Shown in pieces: positions 11,106-21,569 of a stretch of 64,000 bases of DNA; position 1 is the first letter of the stretch, and each line of letters begins with the position of its first letter. The notes under the pieces were generated by a model. That model worked only from the letters and a program-made list of their open reading frames with translations. It was not told the origin of the DNA and ran no database searches. Source of the stretch: Linnemannia schmuckeri (taxonomy: Eukaryota > Mortierellomycota > Mortierellomycetes > Mortierellales > Mortierellaceae); contig JANATG010000020.1 in the NCBI GenBank assembly GCA_029449235.1, forward strand, positions 372,001 through 436,000, written 5' to 3'. The position numbers and the translations under genes are program-made.

Positions 11106-11997
11106 TGTCAGAGAGGCAAAATAGGAGATGTAAATGCTCTGTGGTTGTTGTTGTTATTCGTGGTAATATTGGCGGTGTTTTTGTACGTTGATGCAGTTGT
11201 TGTTTTGAGTGTTAAATGTATAGCTTTGGGGTCGGTTTGAGTATTTAAACATCTTCCACAGGAGATAAATAAGGGGTTGTTTTCCCATCGACCCGAGGAA
11301 GGGACAAGCGAGGCATCGCAACCAAGCTCAGAATTGTTATATAAATAGCAAGAAGGCAAAAGAAGTAGAGTGCAGACACATCATTGTAACTGTATTTCTT
11401 CCTTGGAATGACTCCCCAGCGATGGAAGAACCTGCAAGATGAGTAGCCATGGTCGTTTTTTTTTTGTTTATTCCACCTGCTGTTTCCTTTTTTTTGAGCA
11501 CCATGCCCAAGTCTCAACCTAAAAGAAGAGACGTTACAAATTATTCATCCAGGGGCAAATAGGATGGAAGGGACACATTTTGCATTGGGGCACATGGCAC
11601 CGAATAATGCTCAAAAAGAAAAATAATGCCTCACACAAACACCATAGAGGCATAAAAGGCAGTCGATTATGTCCTCTCCATTTGCACTGCCATCGACTAT
11701 GAAATTACCCGCTCGCGGCTCCTGAAAATGCAAATCCGATCCCTCTGCACAGAGAAATGTTTTGAATGGGAAAAGTGGATTGACGAGTTTGCTTTTAATC
11801 ATCACTTCTCAAAAGTCGACAGCGACGAAAAAAAAAAAAGGAAAAAGCATCGCGGACAAGAAGGGTTATATGATCTGTTATTTATCTACAAGTATACGTC
11901 TATATTCTAATGTTCTGGGTTGATTATTTACATTGTTGCAGAGTATCAATTATAGAGCCATGTAAATACTGACACGGCCATCATACCCACTTCGCTC
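11106..11997. other. Intergenic region
   Basis: Upstream flank of the broken copy and 3' flank of the gene at 11998. A minus-strand frame at 11517-11245 contains one hydrophobic run (VSALYFFCLLAIYITILSL) but has no tail and no clear relation to the array genes. Nothing else supportable. Confidence 0.4.
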
Positions 11998-12537
11998 TCA
12001 GGAGGTGGCAGAGGCAGTATAGGTCGGCGGTGTTGAATCAGTGTCACTGCTTGTAGTCTGAATTCTAGTCATTAGGGGATACGAAGGAGGCGGAGGCTGA
12101 ATCATTGGAGTGTAGATCGGTGCTGGTGATAGAGAGCTGGTAGTCAAAGGCGGATTGGACAAAGGCGACGAAGATGAAGAGGATGACGAGGACGAGGACG
12201 AGGCTGGCATAGGCGGGTATGCTTGATATGGCTTATATGTCGGCGCCAGTGTCTCATCGATAGTAATGACTGTGGATCGAGGAAGCGAGTTTGGTCGAGC
12301 GGAGGACGAGGGACGAGTGACCGAGTGGGTAGTAACTAGTCGAGTGACAGGTTGGGCCGTCAGGGGTCGTCGTTGTTGAAAGGGAACGACTCTCGCTGGA
12401 GTAGTTGATTGCCGTCGTTGGTCGTCTGCCTCTGCACCTTTCTTGCATAGGCGAATGAGCGCGAGAACTAAACCAATGGAGGAGCAAATGATCGCCAGAA
12501 CGGCGAAAGTAGAGTTGGGGTTGGAGCTATTATACAT
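11998..12537 (-). CDS. Small single-pass membrane protein with Ser tract and PPSY tail motif
   Basis: Single exon, 179 residues. Ten-residue polar N-terminus (MYNSSNPNST), a transmembrane helix at ~11-30, stop-transfer LCKKG, then a basic Thr/Pro-rich tail. The tail has TVITIDETLAPTY, a run of twelve Ser at about 113-124 and PPSYPLM at 150-156. PPSY is a canonical PPxY motif, recognised in fungi by WW domains of Rsp5-type ligases. This is the intact relative of the broken copy at 10671-11105. Function unknown; an adaptor role for ubiquitin ligase recruitment is a hypothesis. Confidence 0.7.
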   Translation of the reverse strand: MYNSSNPNSTFAVLAIICSSIGLVLALIRLCKKGAEADDQRRQSTTPARVVPFQQRRPLTAQPVTRLVTTHSVTRPSSSARPNSLPRSTVITIDETLAPTYKPYQAYPPMPASSSSSSSSSSSSPLSNPPLTTSSLSPAPIYTPMIQPPPPSYPLMTRIQTTSSDTDSTPPTYTASATS

Positions 12538-13898
12538 GTTTAAGATGTTGGTAGGTATTGTAGTTGTTATTGTTGTTACTGTTTGCTGGCGCGAAGACGT
12601 GGTAGAGGTGGTGGTGGTGATGTTGATGGATCTATATTAACAAAGGCAGAGGAATATGGATCCTAAGGTCTTAAGTATTTATGCCTTCTCTCTTCATACT
12701 CACAACCATCATGGCAGGGTTAAAGAAAAAACAAAGAAAGAAGAAGGATGTAAAGAAAGGACGAAGGAAAGTAGAAAGAAAACATATTTTAGGTTTGTCT
12801 TTCGTCATTTTTTGTTTTTCATCACAGATCCAGCCTGGAAAAACTTTAATACAAAGACGAAGAAAACAAAAAAAAGTCGATTGTCCACCACTCGCATGGC
12901 TATCGACTAGATGCCGTTCAGCACCGGGTACCATCCATGTGCACGAAAGGAAAATCAACTGGATCGACTTTTGTGTTCGACAAAAGAGATAAAGTTTGCA
13001 CGCTTGGTGGTCTCGAGGTTAAAAAGGACCACAACAGCCCACTGGATTTTTCTTTTGTCGATTTTTCGCAACTTGCTTTCAACACCTTCAAGACCACTTT
13101 TTTTTTTTTTTTATTTTTTTTTTTCGTTGTTCTCCTCTCTCTTCAACCAAAAATGAGGAAAGGAGAGAGAGAGACAGAGGGAAGAACAGATGACCAATGG
13201 GAGACGAAATGGAAGAGGGATGGTGTCGTCGAAAATGAGAAAGAGTGCTATACCGTTTACACTCGGTTGTAATCCTCTTTCACCCAAAAAAAAAAAAAAA
13301 AAAAAAAAAAAAACTAAGGACCATCAAAACGTCAATCCGCTTTCAGGCACCACGCACATTCTCTGCCCTGATCTTGATATGATTTCCAGATGGACATGGT
13401 ACCTGAGCAAAATGCCATTCTGGACAAATAAATCCCGGTCATCGTTGACATGGCGATGTGTGCCATGCTGAAATATTTATGTTTAGAAGGGAGGGAACGA
13501 AATGAACAGGTGCTGAAATCTAAAAGTCGACTGGCGAGGATGAACCTCAGAAAAATTTTTAAAAATTTAAGCGCCTATCCTGTCCGCATCATCCGCGACA
13601 GTGATTACCCGGGTTTTACATCTGCCCATGCGACTCTTTTACGCCATATCAGATGCTCGTGCATTGCATCGTGGTGTTTTGTCTTACATAGCAAACACAC
13701 AGGTAGATCGGCCTTTACTGCGTTGTTCCAATTCCTTGCGTGCCCTTGATTGTACAAAGCATCTTTCCTGATATAAAATGTATAGAGAAAAGACACAACA
13801 AAACTATCATAAAGCAAGTTTCAAAGAGAGAATGAAATCATACGAGAAGAATAACAATCCAATCAGGGTGGTATCCAGATGTTTAATGTACAAATGAC
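12538..13898. other. Intergenic region with homopolymer A tract
   Basis: No gene recognised. Includes a T-rich stretch around 13099-13124 and a 28-nt A run at 13286-13313. Short frames here are compositional. Confidence 0.5.
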
Positions 13899-14234
13899 TT
13901 AGTGAAACACTTTCGAAGGGGCTAGCACAAATGTTGATTGTGATAGTGGCGTTGATGACGAGGACAATGCTGTAGAGACTACAGTAGGAGTAAAAGGTGT
14001 ATCGGCTGCTGAAGGAGTGAGCGTAAAATGAGGAACTGTGGTCGAATCTCTATAGGTAAGAGGAGGCTGCTGATCTGGATTGGACGTTATGATATGGGAA
14101 TTGGTTGAGGAATCCACGTCCATCGCGTAGAAGGGCTGTGCAGGTTGCGCATCGAGGATCTGTAGAGCTCTTTTCTTCTTGTGCTGGTTGACACCCATTC
14201 AGACACAAGTGATGATGAGCAGCAAAACGAACCC
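13899..14234 (-). pseudogene. Remnant of a single-pass membrane protein gene, helix cut from tail by TGA
   Basis: An open frame of 99 residues starts at ATG 14198: MGVNQHKKKRALQ, then a Ser/Thr/Pro-rich tail including QPPLTYRD and DTPFTPTVVSTAL. Immediately upstream in the same frame lie GFVLLLIITCV, a hydrophobic segment ending in Cys-Val, and a TGA at 14201-14199. Removing that stop would give the helix plus basic stop-transfer plus Ser/Pro tail layout of the array. A TATATAG acceptor sits just before the hydrophobic segment (exon could start at 14234), so a first exon may lie upstream. The alternative is a short soluble protein starting at 14198. Confidence 0.4.
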
Positions 14235-15222
14235 CTATATAGATCGCAGGACTTATGCCCTCGCCTTCACCACCTCCTCCTCGTCCAGAGAATCAGAAAT
14301 ACCATCGATATGAAAAGTGTGATGTAGAAAATTGGGTGAAGTTTGAAGTGATAAGGATTGGAGGGGAGGGGATCGTGCTTGTGTGAGGGACAAAAGAGAG
14401 AGGAAGAGAGAGGTGAAGGAGTGGAAAAGAAACGGGAGAAGTGAGGTTGTGACTAGAGTATGTATGTCATAAGGGTGCAATTGGGCTGAAGGTCGACAAG
14501 ATGGGTGATGCATGCACGCCAATTAAGAATCCTAGGACGTAGCGCCATGCCACAACCTTAAAAAGTCCATTTGCGTTTTTTTTTGCCTTGTATATGCCCA
14601 TCATCCCTCCATTCGCCACAACCAAATGCCCGGGCCAGCAGTACTTTCTTTTTTGTCCACAATTTATCCATACCCTCATTAGTAGTGAGGATGATGCTTT
14701 TACATATCAAACAGAGCATGCAAGTCGACGCTGGTTACTTTTACTCGTTCATTTTGCTACAGCCACAACCAAGTTCTCGTTTTGCCACCAAATTTCTCTT
14801 TTGGATCAAGTTTCAGGGGCTGTTGCTGCCGCAGGGTTAATGGAGGAACACCAAGAAACGAAGAGACGAGACGCCTTCAACTGCGGCCGAGTTTAGGCTG
14901 ACACAAGCCAACACACGTTCCCCAATTCAGAGGATATGTAACGCTCGGATATGAGGAAGCGCGGCGCGGTGAAATAAGGTTGGTGACGTAGATGCACTCA
15001 TCTTTTTTTTTTTTTTTTTTGCTTTTTTTTTCAAAACATACAAATAAACAACCAAAAGCTCATTTTCCCTTCGCGTTGGAAAGAGGCTGAGCAAAATAAA
15101 CAAAAGAGGAAACGAGTTGCGTTGGCATAATGATTATTTATTACTAACATGAAAAGAGAGAAGCGATACAGGAAAATAAACATTGAAAGTAGGGATAAGA
15201 AAGCGGGTGGAAGAAAGAAGAT
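14235..15222. other. Intergenic region
   Basis: No gene supported. The minus strand is C/T-rich near 14280-14450, resembling a promoter for the 13.9-14.2 kb remnant. T runs occur at about 15004-15030. Confidence 0.45.
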
Positions 15223-15843
15223 TTACAGGAAGTTGACTCCCATTTGACCAGGTTGCTGTGGTTGAGGAGGATACTGACCCCCGGCAGGGGGAGCGAATCC
15301 TCCAGCAAAACCTCCGGGCTGGACTGGAGGAGCAGCGTAAAGCGACTGGTGTCCAGGTTGGCTCATGGGAGGGTAGGCAGCTGGGGCAGCATATGGAGTC
15401 GTCGGGGTATAAGGCGTCGAAGGGGTATAGGGCGATGCGGGAGTGTAGGACGATGCAGGAGTGTAAGGTGACGAGGCTGCAGCCTGAGTCATGGGAGGGT
15501 ACGAAGTAGGAGCAGGACTCATAGGTGCATAGGCGGTGGTTTGTTTGTAGGTATTGCTGGCAGGGGTGTAGGTCTGCTGGGTCATGGCAGGGTAGCTTTG
15601 TGTTGTGGTGGCAGCGACAGGCTTGTACTGTGCCTGTGCTGTTTGAGCCTGGAGGGCAGTAGCTGGGGTTGCAGCAGCGGCCTCAGCATCCTGAGCTGCA
15701 GCAGCCGACTTGTTCGCGGAACTCTTGTAGATCTTATAGATGATCCAGATAACAATGATGGCGACTACGACTCCAATGATTGCGTAGGTAGCCTCCTCGG
15801 AGAGTCCACCTTCACCACCACCACCACCACCGCGTCGAGCCAT
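15223..15843 (-). CDS. Single-pass membrane protein with Tyr/Thr/Pro repeat tail
   Basis: Single exon, 206 residues. Gly-rich N-terminus (MARRGGGGGGEGG), a transmembrane helix at ~20-38, basic stop-transfer (YKIYKSSANKS), an Ala/Gln-rich linker, then a tail built from repeats of the type YTPAS/YTPST/YTPTT and several SYPPM or SYPAM motifs. The end is Gly/Pro/Gln-rich (GQYPPQPQQPGQMGVNFL). No signal peptide. The tail style (Tyr-Pro motifs, low complexity) resembles the other array genes. Function unknown; a cytosolic scaffold role is only a guess. Confidence 0.7.
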   Translation of the reverse strand: MARRGGGGGGEGGLSEEATYAIIGVVVAIIVIWIIYKIYKSSANKSAAAAQDAEAAAATPATALQAQTAQAQYKPVAATTTQSYPAMTQQTYTPASNTYKQTTAYAPMSPAPTSYPPMTQAAASSPYTPASSYTPASPYTPSTPYTPTTPYAAPAAYPPMSQPGHQSLYAAPPVQPGGFAGGFAPPAGGQYPPQPQQPGQMGVNFL

Positions 15844-16941
15844 TATATATAAACGAGTTTGAAGGAGAAGGATGGAGAACTGTTAGGAAGGATAAGGAGA
15901 GGATCCTACTGGCTTTGTCAGCGAGTGGAGGGGTAGGTTGGTGAGGGGACAAAGGGTGAAGAAAAGAGAGGGAGAAAAAAAGGGAAAGGAAATAGAAAAG
16001 AAAAGCAGTAGGCGGGTCCTCCGGGTCACTTTATATATTCACGCGAGATGAAAAACAAAGACGGTGGCAACAAAAAAAAAAGCAAAAATAATAAACAAAC
16101 GAAGTGGCAAGCAATAACTCATTGCTCACTCACCTCATTTTCATCCCCCCATTTTCATCCCCCATTTCATCCTACTCTACTAATGGTAAAAGAATCCACT
16201 TGCCACCATTCGGTCTGCTTTCGATTTTTCCCGGGTTTTTGAAAAATAAACAAAGCAGACCTTTTCTACTTTCTGACCCCCAACTTTAAGCTTAAACTGC
16301 AAGGAGAGACGCCGCTTGCACACGCCGCACTCCCTCTACTTCGGTTTTAGTGTCGTTTTTCTTTTTTTATTTGAGAGCTGCGGCCCATTGTGTCTACTCT
16401 TGCTCTCTGTAAGCCGAGAACCCCTGTGAGCCATCATTTTTACTTGTCCCTTTTTGAGGGGAGGAAGAAAACTTGACACGTCTGTTATTTAGGTCTGTGG
16501 CAGTGTGGTTGCGGTGGTAAATAAATAATTGGCTTTGTCAACACCGCAAAATAACGCCGTGGCAAATAGGGGTTGGGTTGTTTTTTGTTATCAAAACAAG
16601 GCGACATGATGCATGCAATATGAGCGCGATGCCAGGGTAAACGGTGCGATAATGGATTGCGAGAAAAAAGAGAAAAGCATGCCGCAGCGATTAGGAACCA
16701 GAGTCATTAATCATCCTCCGCCGTGCTCAGTCATAGGATGGGAAAATGGAAAGAAAATTGGTGTTTTGGGGATTGTTTTGTGGGTAATGCTGCGGTTCGC
16801 CTTTGTGGCGGCGACGGCGAGCGGCTTTTGTCGATAGAGAACAAACAAAAACGTGGTCGAGCCAGATGCAAGCTACGTAGGAGACAATGCGTTCTAGGGA
16901 AAGGGAAGGGGATGATGGAGATGTCTATGCCATATTGCTCT
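15844..16941. other. Intergenic region
   Basis: Upstream leader of the 15843 gene (TATATA at 15844-15850 and TTATATAT near 16031) and about 700 bp of A/T-rich DNA without a recognisable gene. Confidence 0.45.
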
Positions 16942-17891
16942 TCAACTCAAAGCGTCTAACGCGACAAGTAGCCGCGTGGCCACTTCAAGTGGATGCATCG
17001 CGAATAACAAGTTTATTCGCTTATAAACAACAGAAGACGACGCGATCGGAAGTAGACAAACAAAGAGGCTACTATTTGGCTCCGAGACAATGACTAAGGC
17101 CTTCTCAGAATGAGTACCACCCATCTCGACTACTGTGTAAGGAGGAAGGGCGGAGACATTGGTGGACTCTAGAATGGGCGTAACCGTGACCGTGGCAGTG
17201 GAACTGGAGCGGGATATCTTGAACCTGCGGAACGGAACGCAGAAGCATCCGCCCATGTTGAGCATGACGCCGATCACGCCGAGTGAGAGGATCGAGAAGG
17301 CGATGATGAAAAGATTCTTGAAGTACTATCAAGACTCATGAGTGACAAAAAGCCGGCTGGAGAGCAGGTGGATGGGGGTGGGAAAGAGTGGAACTGGGGC
17401 ATGCGGCTGAGTGACTGCAGAAGGAAGATGTAAAAGAGAAGAAAAAAATGGACATTTGGTCGTATATTCATCCTTAATATCGAGAGCGTAAAGAAGGCGC
17501 TACCTTGGAAGTTTCGAATATGAAAGAGTCGAAACACTATCGTAGATGCACGAATGGGTGCATCTTTCCATCCTGGACTTCTTTCTTAGACATTCGATAC
17601 TTAAAATGGCTGAGAAGTGTTAACCTATTCGGTGTGTTTCCAGGCGTGGCGTTCTGCAGCTGTGGAAGTACAAAGCGCATTTGGTCTTGAAACATCAGAA
17701 GGAAAAAAAAAAAAAAAGATTGACAGAAGAATTTGATAAGAGAGAATATGACGAGCGAGGGAATGTTTCAATATTACTCTGTCATCTTGGAGTATTTCGG
17801 GTGAAATAGTTTGCACCACCGTTACATGGGAAGGTAGGCGAGCATTGAGTGCGCTGCGGATGTGTTCATCCTTCGGCTCAATAATTCCCAT
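16942..17891 (-). CDS. Two-exon single-pass membrane protein with LPPY tail motif
   Basis: Proposed exons 17891-17778 (38 codons, MGIIEPKDEHIRSALNARL to EILQDDR) and 17325-16942, joined by a 452-nt GT-AG intron (donor GTAATA, acceptor TTGATAG) in phase 0; 165 residues. Exon 2 opens with YFKNLF and a transmembrane helix at ~42-62 (FIIAFSILSLGVIGVMLN), a Cys pair (GGCFCVPFRRFK), a Thr/Val-rich stretch and SALPPYTVVEMGG, giving an LPxY motif at residues 98-101. An intermediate exon is possible, since the intron is longer than its neighbours. The pieces fit by phase, but exon 1 has no homology support. Confidence 0.5.
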
Positions 17892-18283
17892 CAAAGTCTC
17901 AGTTTTTTTTCTCGCTATACTTCGAAGGAGGAAGTGCCTGAGGTGAAGTCACAGCGCCCAGTAATGTGAAGTGTTACTGTTAACTTTGTCAAGTGGGAGC
18001 CGCGTCTTTACAATGTACACATACATATACGGCATGGAAACCTTTGGTCCCTCCGCCTATGTTTAAACAGCATAATTGGTTTTCCACCAACAGCCATGAA
18101 CGACCACTGGCCACGACCGTTTTTATCTTTACGGGAACACATTCTAGCTTTCATCAGGGCAGATTGAAAGCGCGTCACATCACTCCTCTCTGTGACGTCG
18201 CTACTTCGTTCCTCGATACTCCTCGCGCATAGCCTTTCAACCGACACTTTGCCTTCCAACACCAACAACACCAACGAATAGCA

Positions 18284-19036
18284 ATGTCCGATCACACAAA
18301 GGAGCTGCACGACTCGGCAACAGAGACCCATCTCGAGGAGCCCATGGAGGACGGCGATAACGCCTCATCAGGAATCCTCCTCGAAAAGGCTGATTACGAC
18401 CACTCCTCACCCGAGGTCACTTCCCTCAACTCATCGACCATTCTGGACCACCCCGAGGACGACAGTAAAGCCGAACACGGAGACAACAATGACAAGAGCA
18501 GCAAGCTCACACCCTCAAAGCACGCTGCTCCTGCTGTCGTCTCCAACACACCCACCACCCGTCCTTTTGTCACTGGAGTGGTCCCTGCCAAACCCTCCAA
18601 TCCCGCTGTGCCCCTGTCTTCATCCACGGAGGTGTCAATGGATGTTATCGACTTGAACCAGACCATGCCCTGGAAGGTCCTGACCCCATTCATCAGTCGA
18701 GAAACCGTCCTCTCGCTGGCCAAGATGACTGCCATCAACTTTATTTTGCCCTTTATCAACGGCGTGTTCCTTGGATTTGGCGAGATTTGCGCGCACGAGT
18801 TGGCATATCGCTGGGGCTGGATTCATTCTGCACATGTTGTGAGTGTACCTGGAAGACGCCCTATTGGAAACGAGGTCGGCATCCGTGCAGCTGGTGTTTC
18901 AGGGGCTGGCTCTGTCGGATCGGTGTCGGGTACGTCAGGATCAGGATATGCAGGCAGCCGGTCAGGCATTGGTGGACTGGGTCGCTTTGAGGACGAGTTT
19001 GAGGTGCCGAATAAGACGACCACCAGTCGTTTCTAG
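18284..19036 (+). CDS. MIM1: Mitochondrial outer membrane import protein Mim1/Tom13
   Basis: Single exon, 250 residues. Residues ~140-180 carry the family core: SLAKMTAINFILPFINGVFL then GFGEICAHELAYRWGW, matching the conserved fungal Mim1/Tom13 segment with Gly-rich helix and acidic/His patch. In yeast, Mim1 with Mim2 forms the outer-membrane complex that inserts single- and multi-pass alpha-helical proteins and assists TOM assembly. Yeast Mim1 is about 113 residues; this protein has a ~140-residue acidic, Ser/Asp-rich cytosolic extension and a ~70-residue Gly/Ser-rich tail. The start has CAATGTC context. The next gene follows on the same strand. Confidence 0.88.
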   Translation: MSDHTKELHDSATETHLEEPMEDGDNASSGILLEKADYDHSSPEVTSLNSSTILDHPEDDSKAEHGDNNDKSSKLTPSKHAAPAVVSNTPTTRPFVTGVVPAKPSNPAVPLSSSTEVSMDVIDLNQTMPWKVLTPFISRETVLSLAKMTAINFILPFINGVFLGFGEICAHELAYRWGWIHSAHVVSVPGRRPIGNEVGIRAAGVSGAGSVGSVSGTSGSGYAGSRSGIGGLGRFEDEFEVPNKTTTSRF

Positions 19037-19338
19037 ATCGTACGCTATGTAGAAGCATCATAAAAGTGATTGGCTGACTTTTGCCATACATGAGTAAGAG
19101 ATTTTTTCGTCGCCTATTTAATCAGACCATCACCTTTTTTTATGACTCTCTCTTCCTTCCCCACCCCTTCGCCCAACGCTCTGTAAAGGTGCCACTAACG
19201 GACCGCCACCACCACCACCGACCTTTTTATCCGCAGGCCAGATCCACCAACACCACCACCCGCCCCTGGATTAGAAGCAAAGCAAAGGGTCGTCAACCGC
19301 ATCCACACACCCCTTCCGTCGTCGTTGTCATTCTGCCC

Positions 19339-21054
19339 ATGTTTGCTCGTCAGGTGGACCCGCTCGCCGCATTCACATCATCCCTCTCGGCAGCGGAAGC
19401 ACATCGCCGACAAGATAAGGACACCACCCTACATCACCACCACTGTCATCAAAACTTTCCGTTCACTTCATCACCTCATTCGTCCTCGTCTTGCTCCAGT
19501 ACTTCCCATCCCAGCACCAGCAACAGCAACGATAACAACAGCAAAAAAGACTCTATCGCAGCAAGCAGCAGCACCTATAACCCATACAAGCGGAAACACC
19601 CTCTTCAATTCGAGCCAGAGTTCTTTGCAGCACTCGATGCCTCCTTGCAGGAGTTCCATGATGATGCAGCGCAGCACAGCGACGGCAATGGCTGTTGGAA
19701 GGCCTCCTTGTCGAACCTGAACGGAGGTTCACCATGGCCCTCGAGACCGTGCAAAAGAGCCAAAAACTCCCTTTCTAAGTGTCCAGCCACTTCGCAGTTA
19801 ACAGAATCTACTTCACGCCAACCACTTTCATCTGGATCATCTTCTGCAAGACCTCGGACGCCTTCGCCAACACCGTTTTTCAACCCCAACCAAACAACAA
19901 CGATACCCCACAGCGACAGCGCTAACCGAAACAACGAGACCGAACCTGATCCACCACTCTTCCAGCGTAAAACACCACTTGTCTTCCCACAGGCCTCATC
20001 TCCTATCTCGGCTTGGTCGCACAGGAATGCTTTCTCGAAATCCTCAGCGTTTGTTCGAAACTCAAAAGGGCCAAGCATTATTGATTTGTCATCCGGCGAG
20101 GAGTTGGTGCCCATACACATGGTCGACAAAGAGCAGCACAAACGACGCCGGAACTCCTCGTGTGAGCCATCCTCACCATCAGAGATCGCTGACTCGCTGC
20201 ATCAAATTTTCGAACTCCAGACGGATGGAACCTTGCTGCCCATACTAGATCCCTCGCCTTCCGATCCCTCACCAGCCAAAAGGATGCGACTCAGCAAAGC
20301 TAATCGGTGTCAGTACCTGCACTTTCTGAGTGATGACGAGTGCGAGCTTGACCGGCTGTCAACAAAAATGAAGGCCGACGTGCGGCGCAGGAAGGCACAC
20401 AATGACTTCATTGGATCCAATCGGACACATCGAACTACTTCCTTGGGAAGGGTCGCACGCAGCGGAGGATCGGCAGCAACAGAAGCAGGATCGTCATATG
20501 CTCACGAGGAGCCATATTTTGGCGCCAATGGTCTCTGGACTGAGCACGCAATGGATACGACTGTTAGCGGCATTTTGCAGGAGGGAGTATTGTCCGACCA
20601 AGAACACCAAATGCAGCACGAAGAGCCCAATGCGAAAGGAGGACAGTCGTCCTTGGATCCCAACTACCCAGATCACCAAGCGATGATCCTATACAAGGGT
20701 GCCAGGAGCGTTTCTCTGACGCCTCACTGCCCATTGGTCGACTGGGGTCGCTGGATGAATGACCAGGCGATTGGCCATGTCGACCTGAACGAGCTACAGG
20801 GCCATGAAATGGTACTCTATCAGCGGGAACCTATTGGTCAAGAGCCTTCCTCGCGGTTCAACCGAACACGGAGCATCATCTGGGAGGAGGATGACAATCA
20901 AGAGAGCGATCTCGCCTCTTCTGTCATGATTGAGGAGCTGAACGAGGACGATGACGACGACGGGAACTTGGCGGACGACGAGGAGTGCGATCTATCGGAC
21001 GATGCACCTCTGATGGACTTGGAGGAACAGGTCACAGACATGGACCTCGATTAA
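19339..21054 (+). CDS. Unrecognised Ser/Pro-rich nuclear-type protein with acidic C-terminus
   Basis: Single exon, 571 residues from ATG 19339 (MFARQVDPLAAFTSSLSAAE). The frame is open back to ATG 19081, only 45 nt after the MIM1 stop, but that extension reads like C/T-rich 5' leader, so the inner start is preferred. Visible features: His-rich stretch, Ser tracts, YKRKHPLQFEPEFFAALDASL, basic clusters (KRAKN, HKRRRN, KRMRL, RRRKAH) that could act as nuclear localisation signals, and a strongly acidic end (EELNEDDDDDGNLADDEECD) finishing at DMDLD. No catalytic or known DNA-binding domain is recognised. Confidence 0.65.
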   Translation: MFARQVDPLAAFTSSLSAAEAHRRQDKDTTLHHHHCHQNFPFTSSPHSSSSCSSTSHPSTSNSNDNNSKKDSIAASSSTYNPYKRKHPLQFEPEFFAALDASLQEFHDDAAQHSDGNGCWKASLSNLNGGSPWPSRPCKRAKNSLSKCPATSQLTESTSRQPLSSGSSSARPRTPSPTPFFNPNQTTTIPHSDSANRNNETEPDPPLFQRKTPLVFPQASSPISAWSHRNAFSKSSAFVRNSKGPSIIDLSSGEELVPIHMVDKEQHKRRRNSSCEPSSPSEIADSLHQIFELQTDGTLLPILDPSPSDPSPAKRMRLSKANRCQYLHFLSDDECELDRLSTKMKADVRRRKAHNDFIGSNRTHRTTSLGRVARSGGSAATEAGSSYAHEEPYFGANGLWTEHAMDTTVSGILQEGVLSDQEHQMQHEEPNAKGGQSSLDPNYPDHQAMILYKGARSVSLTPHCPLVDWGRWMNDQAIGHVDLNELQGHEMVLYQREPIGQEPSSRFNRTRSIIWEEDDNQESDLASSVMIEELNEDDDDDGNLADDEECDLSDDAPLMDLEEQVTDMDLD

Positions 21055-21569
21055 CCTTCAATTTTACACGTTGCTACACACATTTTCCACACACATTTTT
21101 GCACTCCCCACTCTAACCACTCATTTCTCCTAGACATTTTTTCTTTTATCCTTATTTTTAATCTATGTACAAAACTGCATTTGTAAGAACACTAATAAAC
21201 TACGCATCTCTAGTAAGAGGACAAAGTGTGTCTGGAATATATCGAGCAATTGACTCCTCCGGCAAGTTGAACGCCGATACAAGGAGGTGAAGCAAGACGA
21301 CATCCAAGCCCTCGGGCAGTCCGGGTGTGATCGAAGGAATCGTGGGAGGGCACCTGGACCAAATGTGGGGGAGGGAAAATTTGTGCGGCTCAAAATCACA
21401 TTGGACCGATCATTTAGAGCCGCTGCCGCTGATCATACTTTGGTTGCATACAAATACTGTTACCTTTTGATTTTTCTTATATTCATCTCTCTTTTTTCTT
21501 TCTCTCATTCACTCTTCATTCCCACCAACACTTTCACCCACCTTTCCTAAACAACACAACATACACACA

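Noticed and set aside
17274..17537. A 17.5-kb first exon (MERCTHSC...) for the two-exon membrane protein
   Set aside because: Its donor leaves phase 2, which shifts the downstream helix out of frame; the 17.8-17.9 kb exon fits in phase 0.
19081..19338. Upstream in-frame ATG extending the 571-residue protein by 86 residues
   Set aside because: It would start 45 nt after the MIM1 stop and reads as C/T-rich leader; the ATG at 19339 is more plausible.
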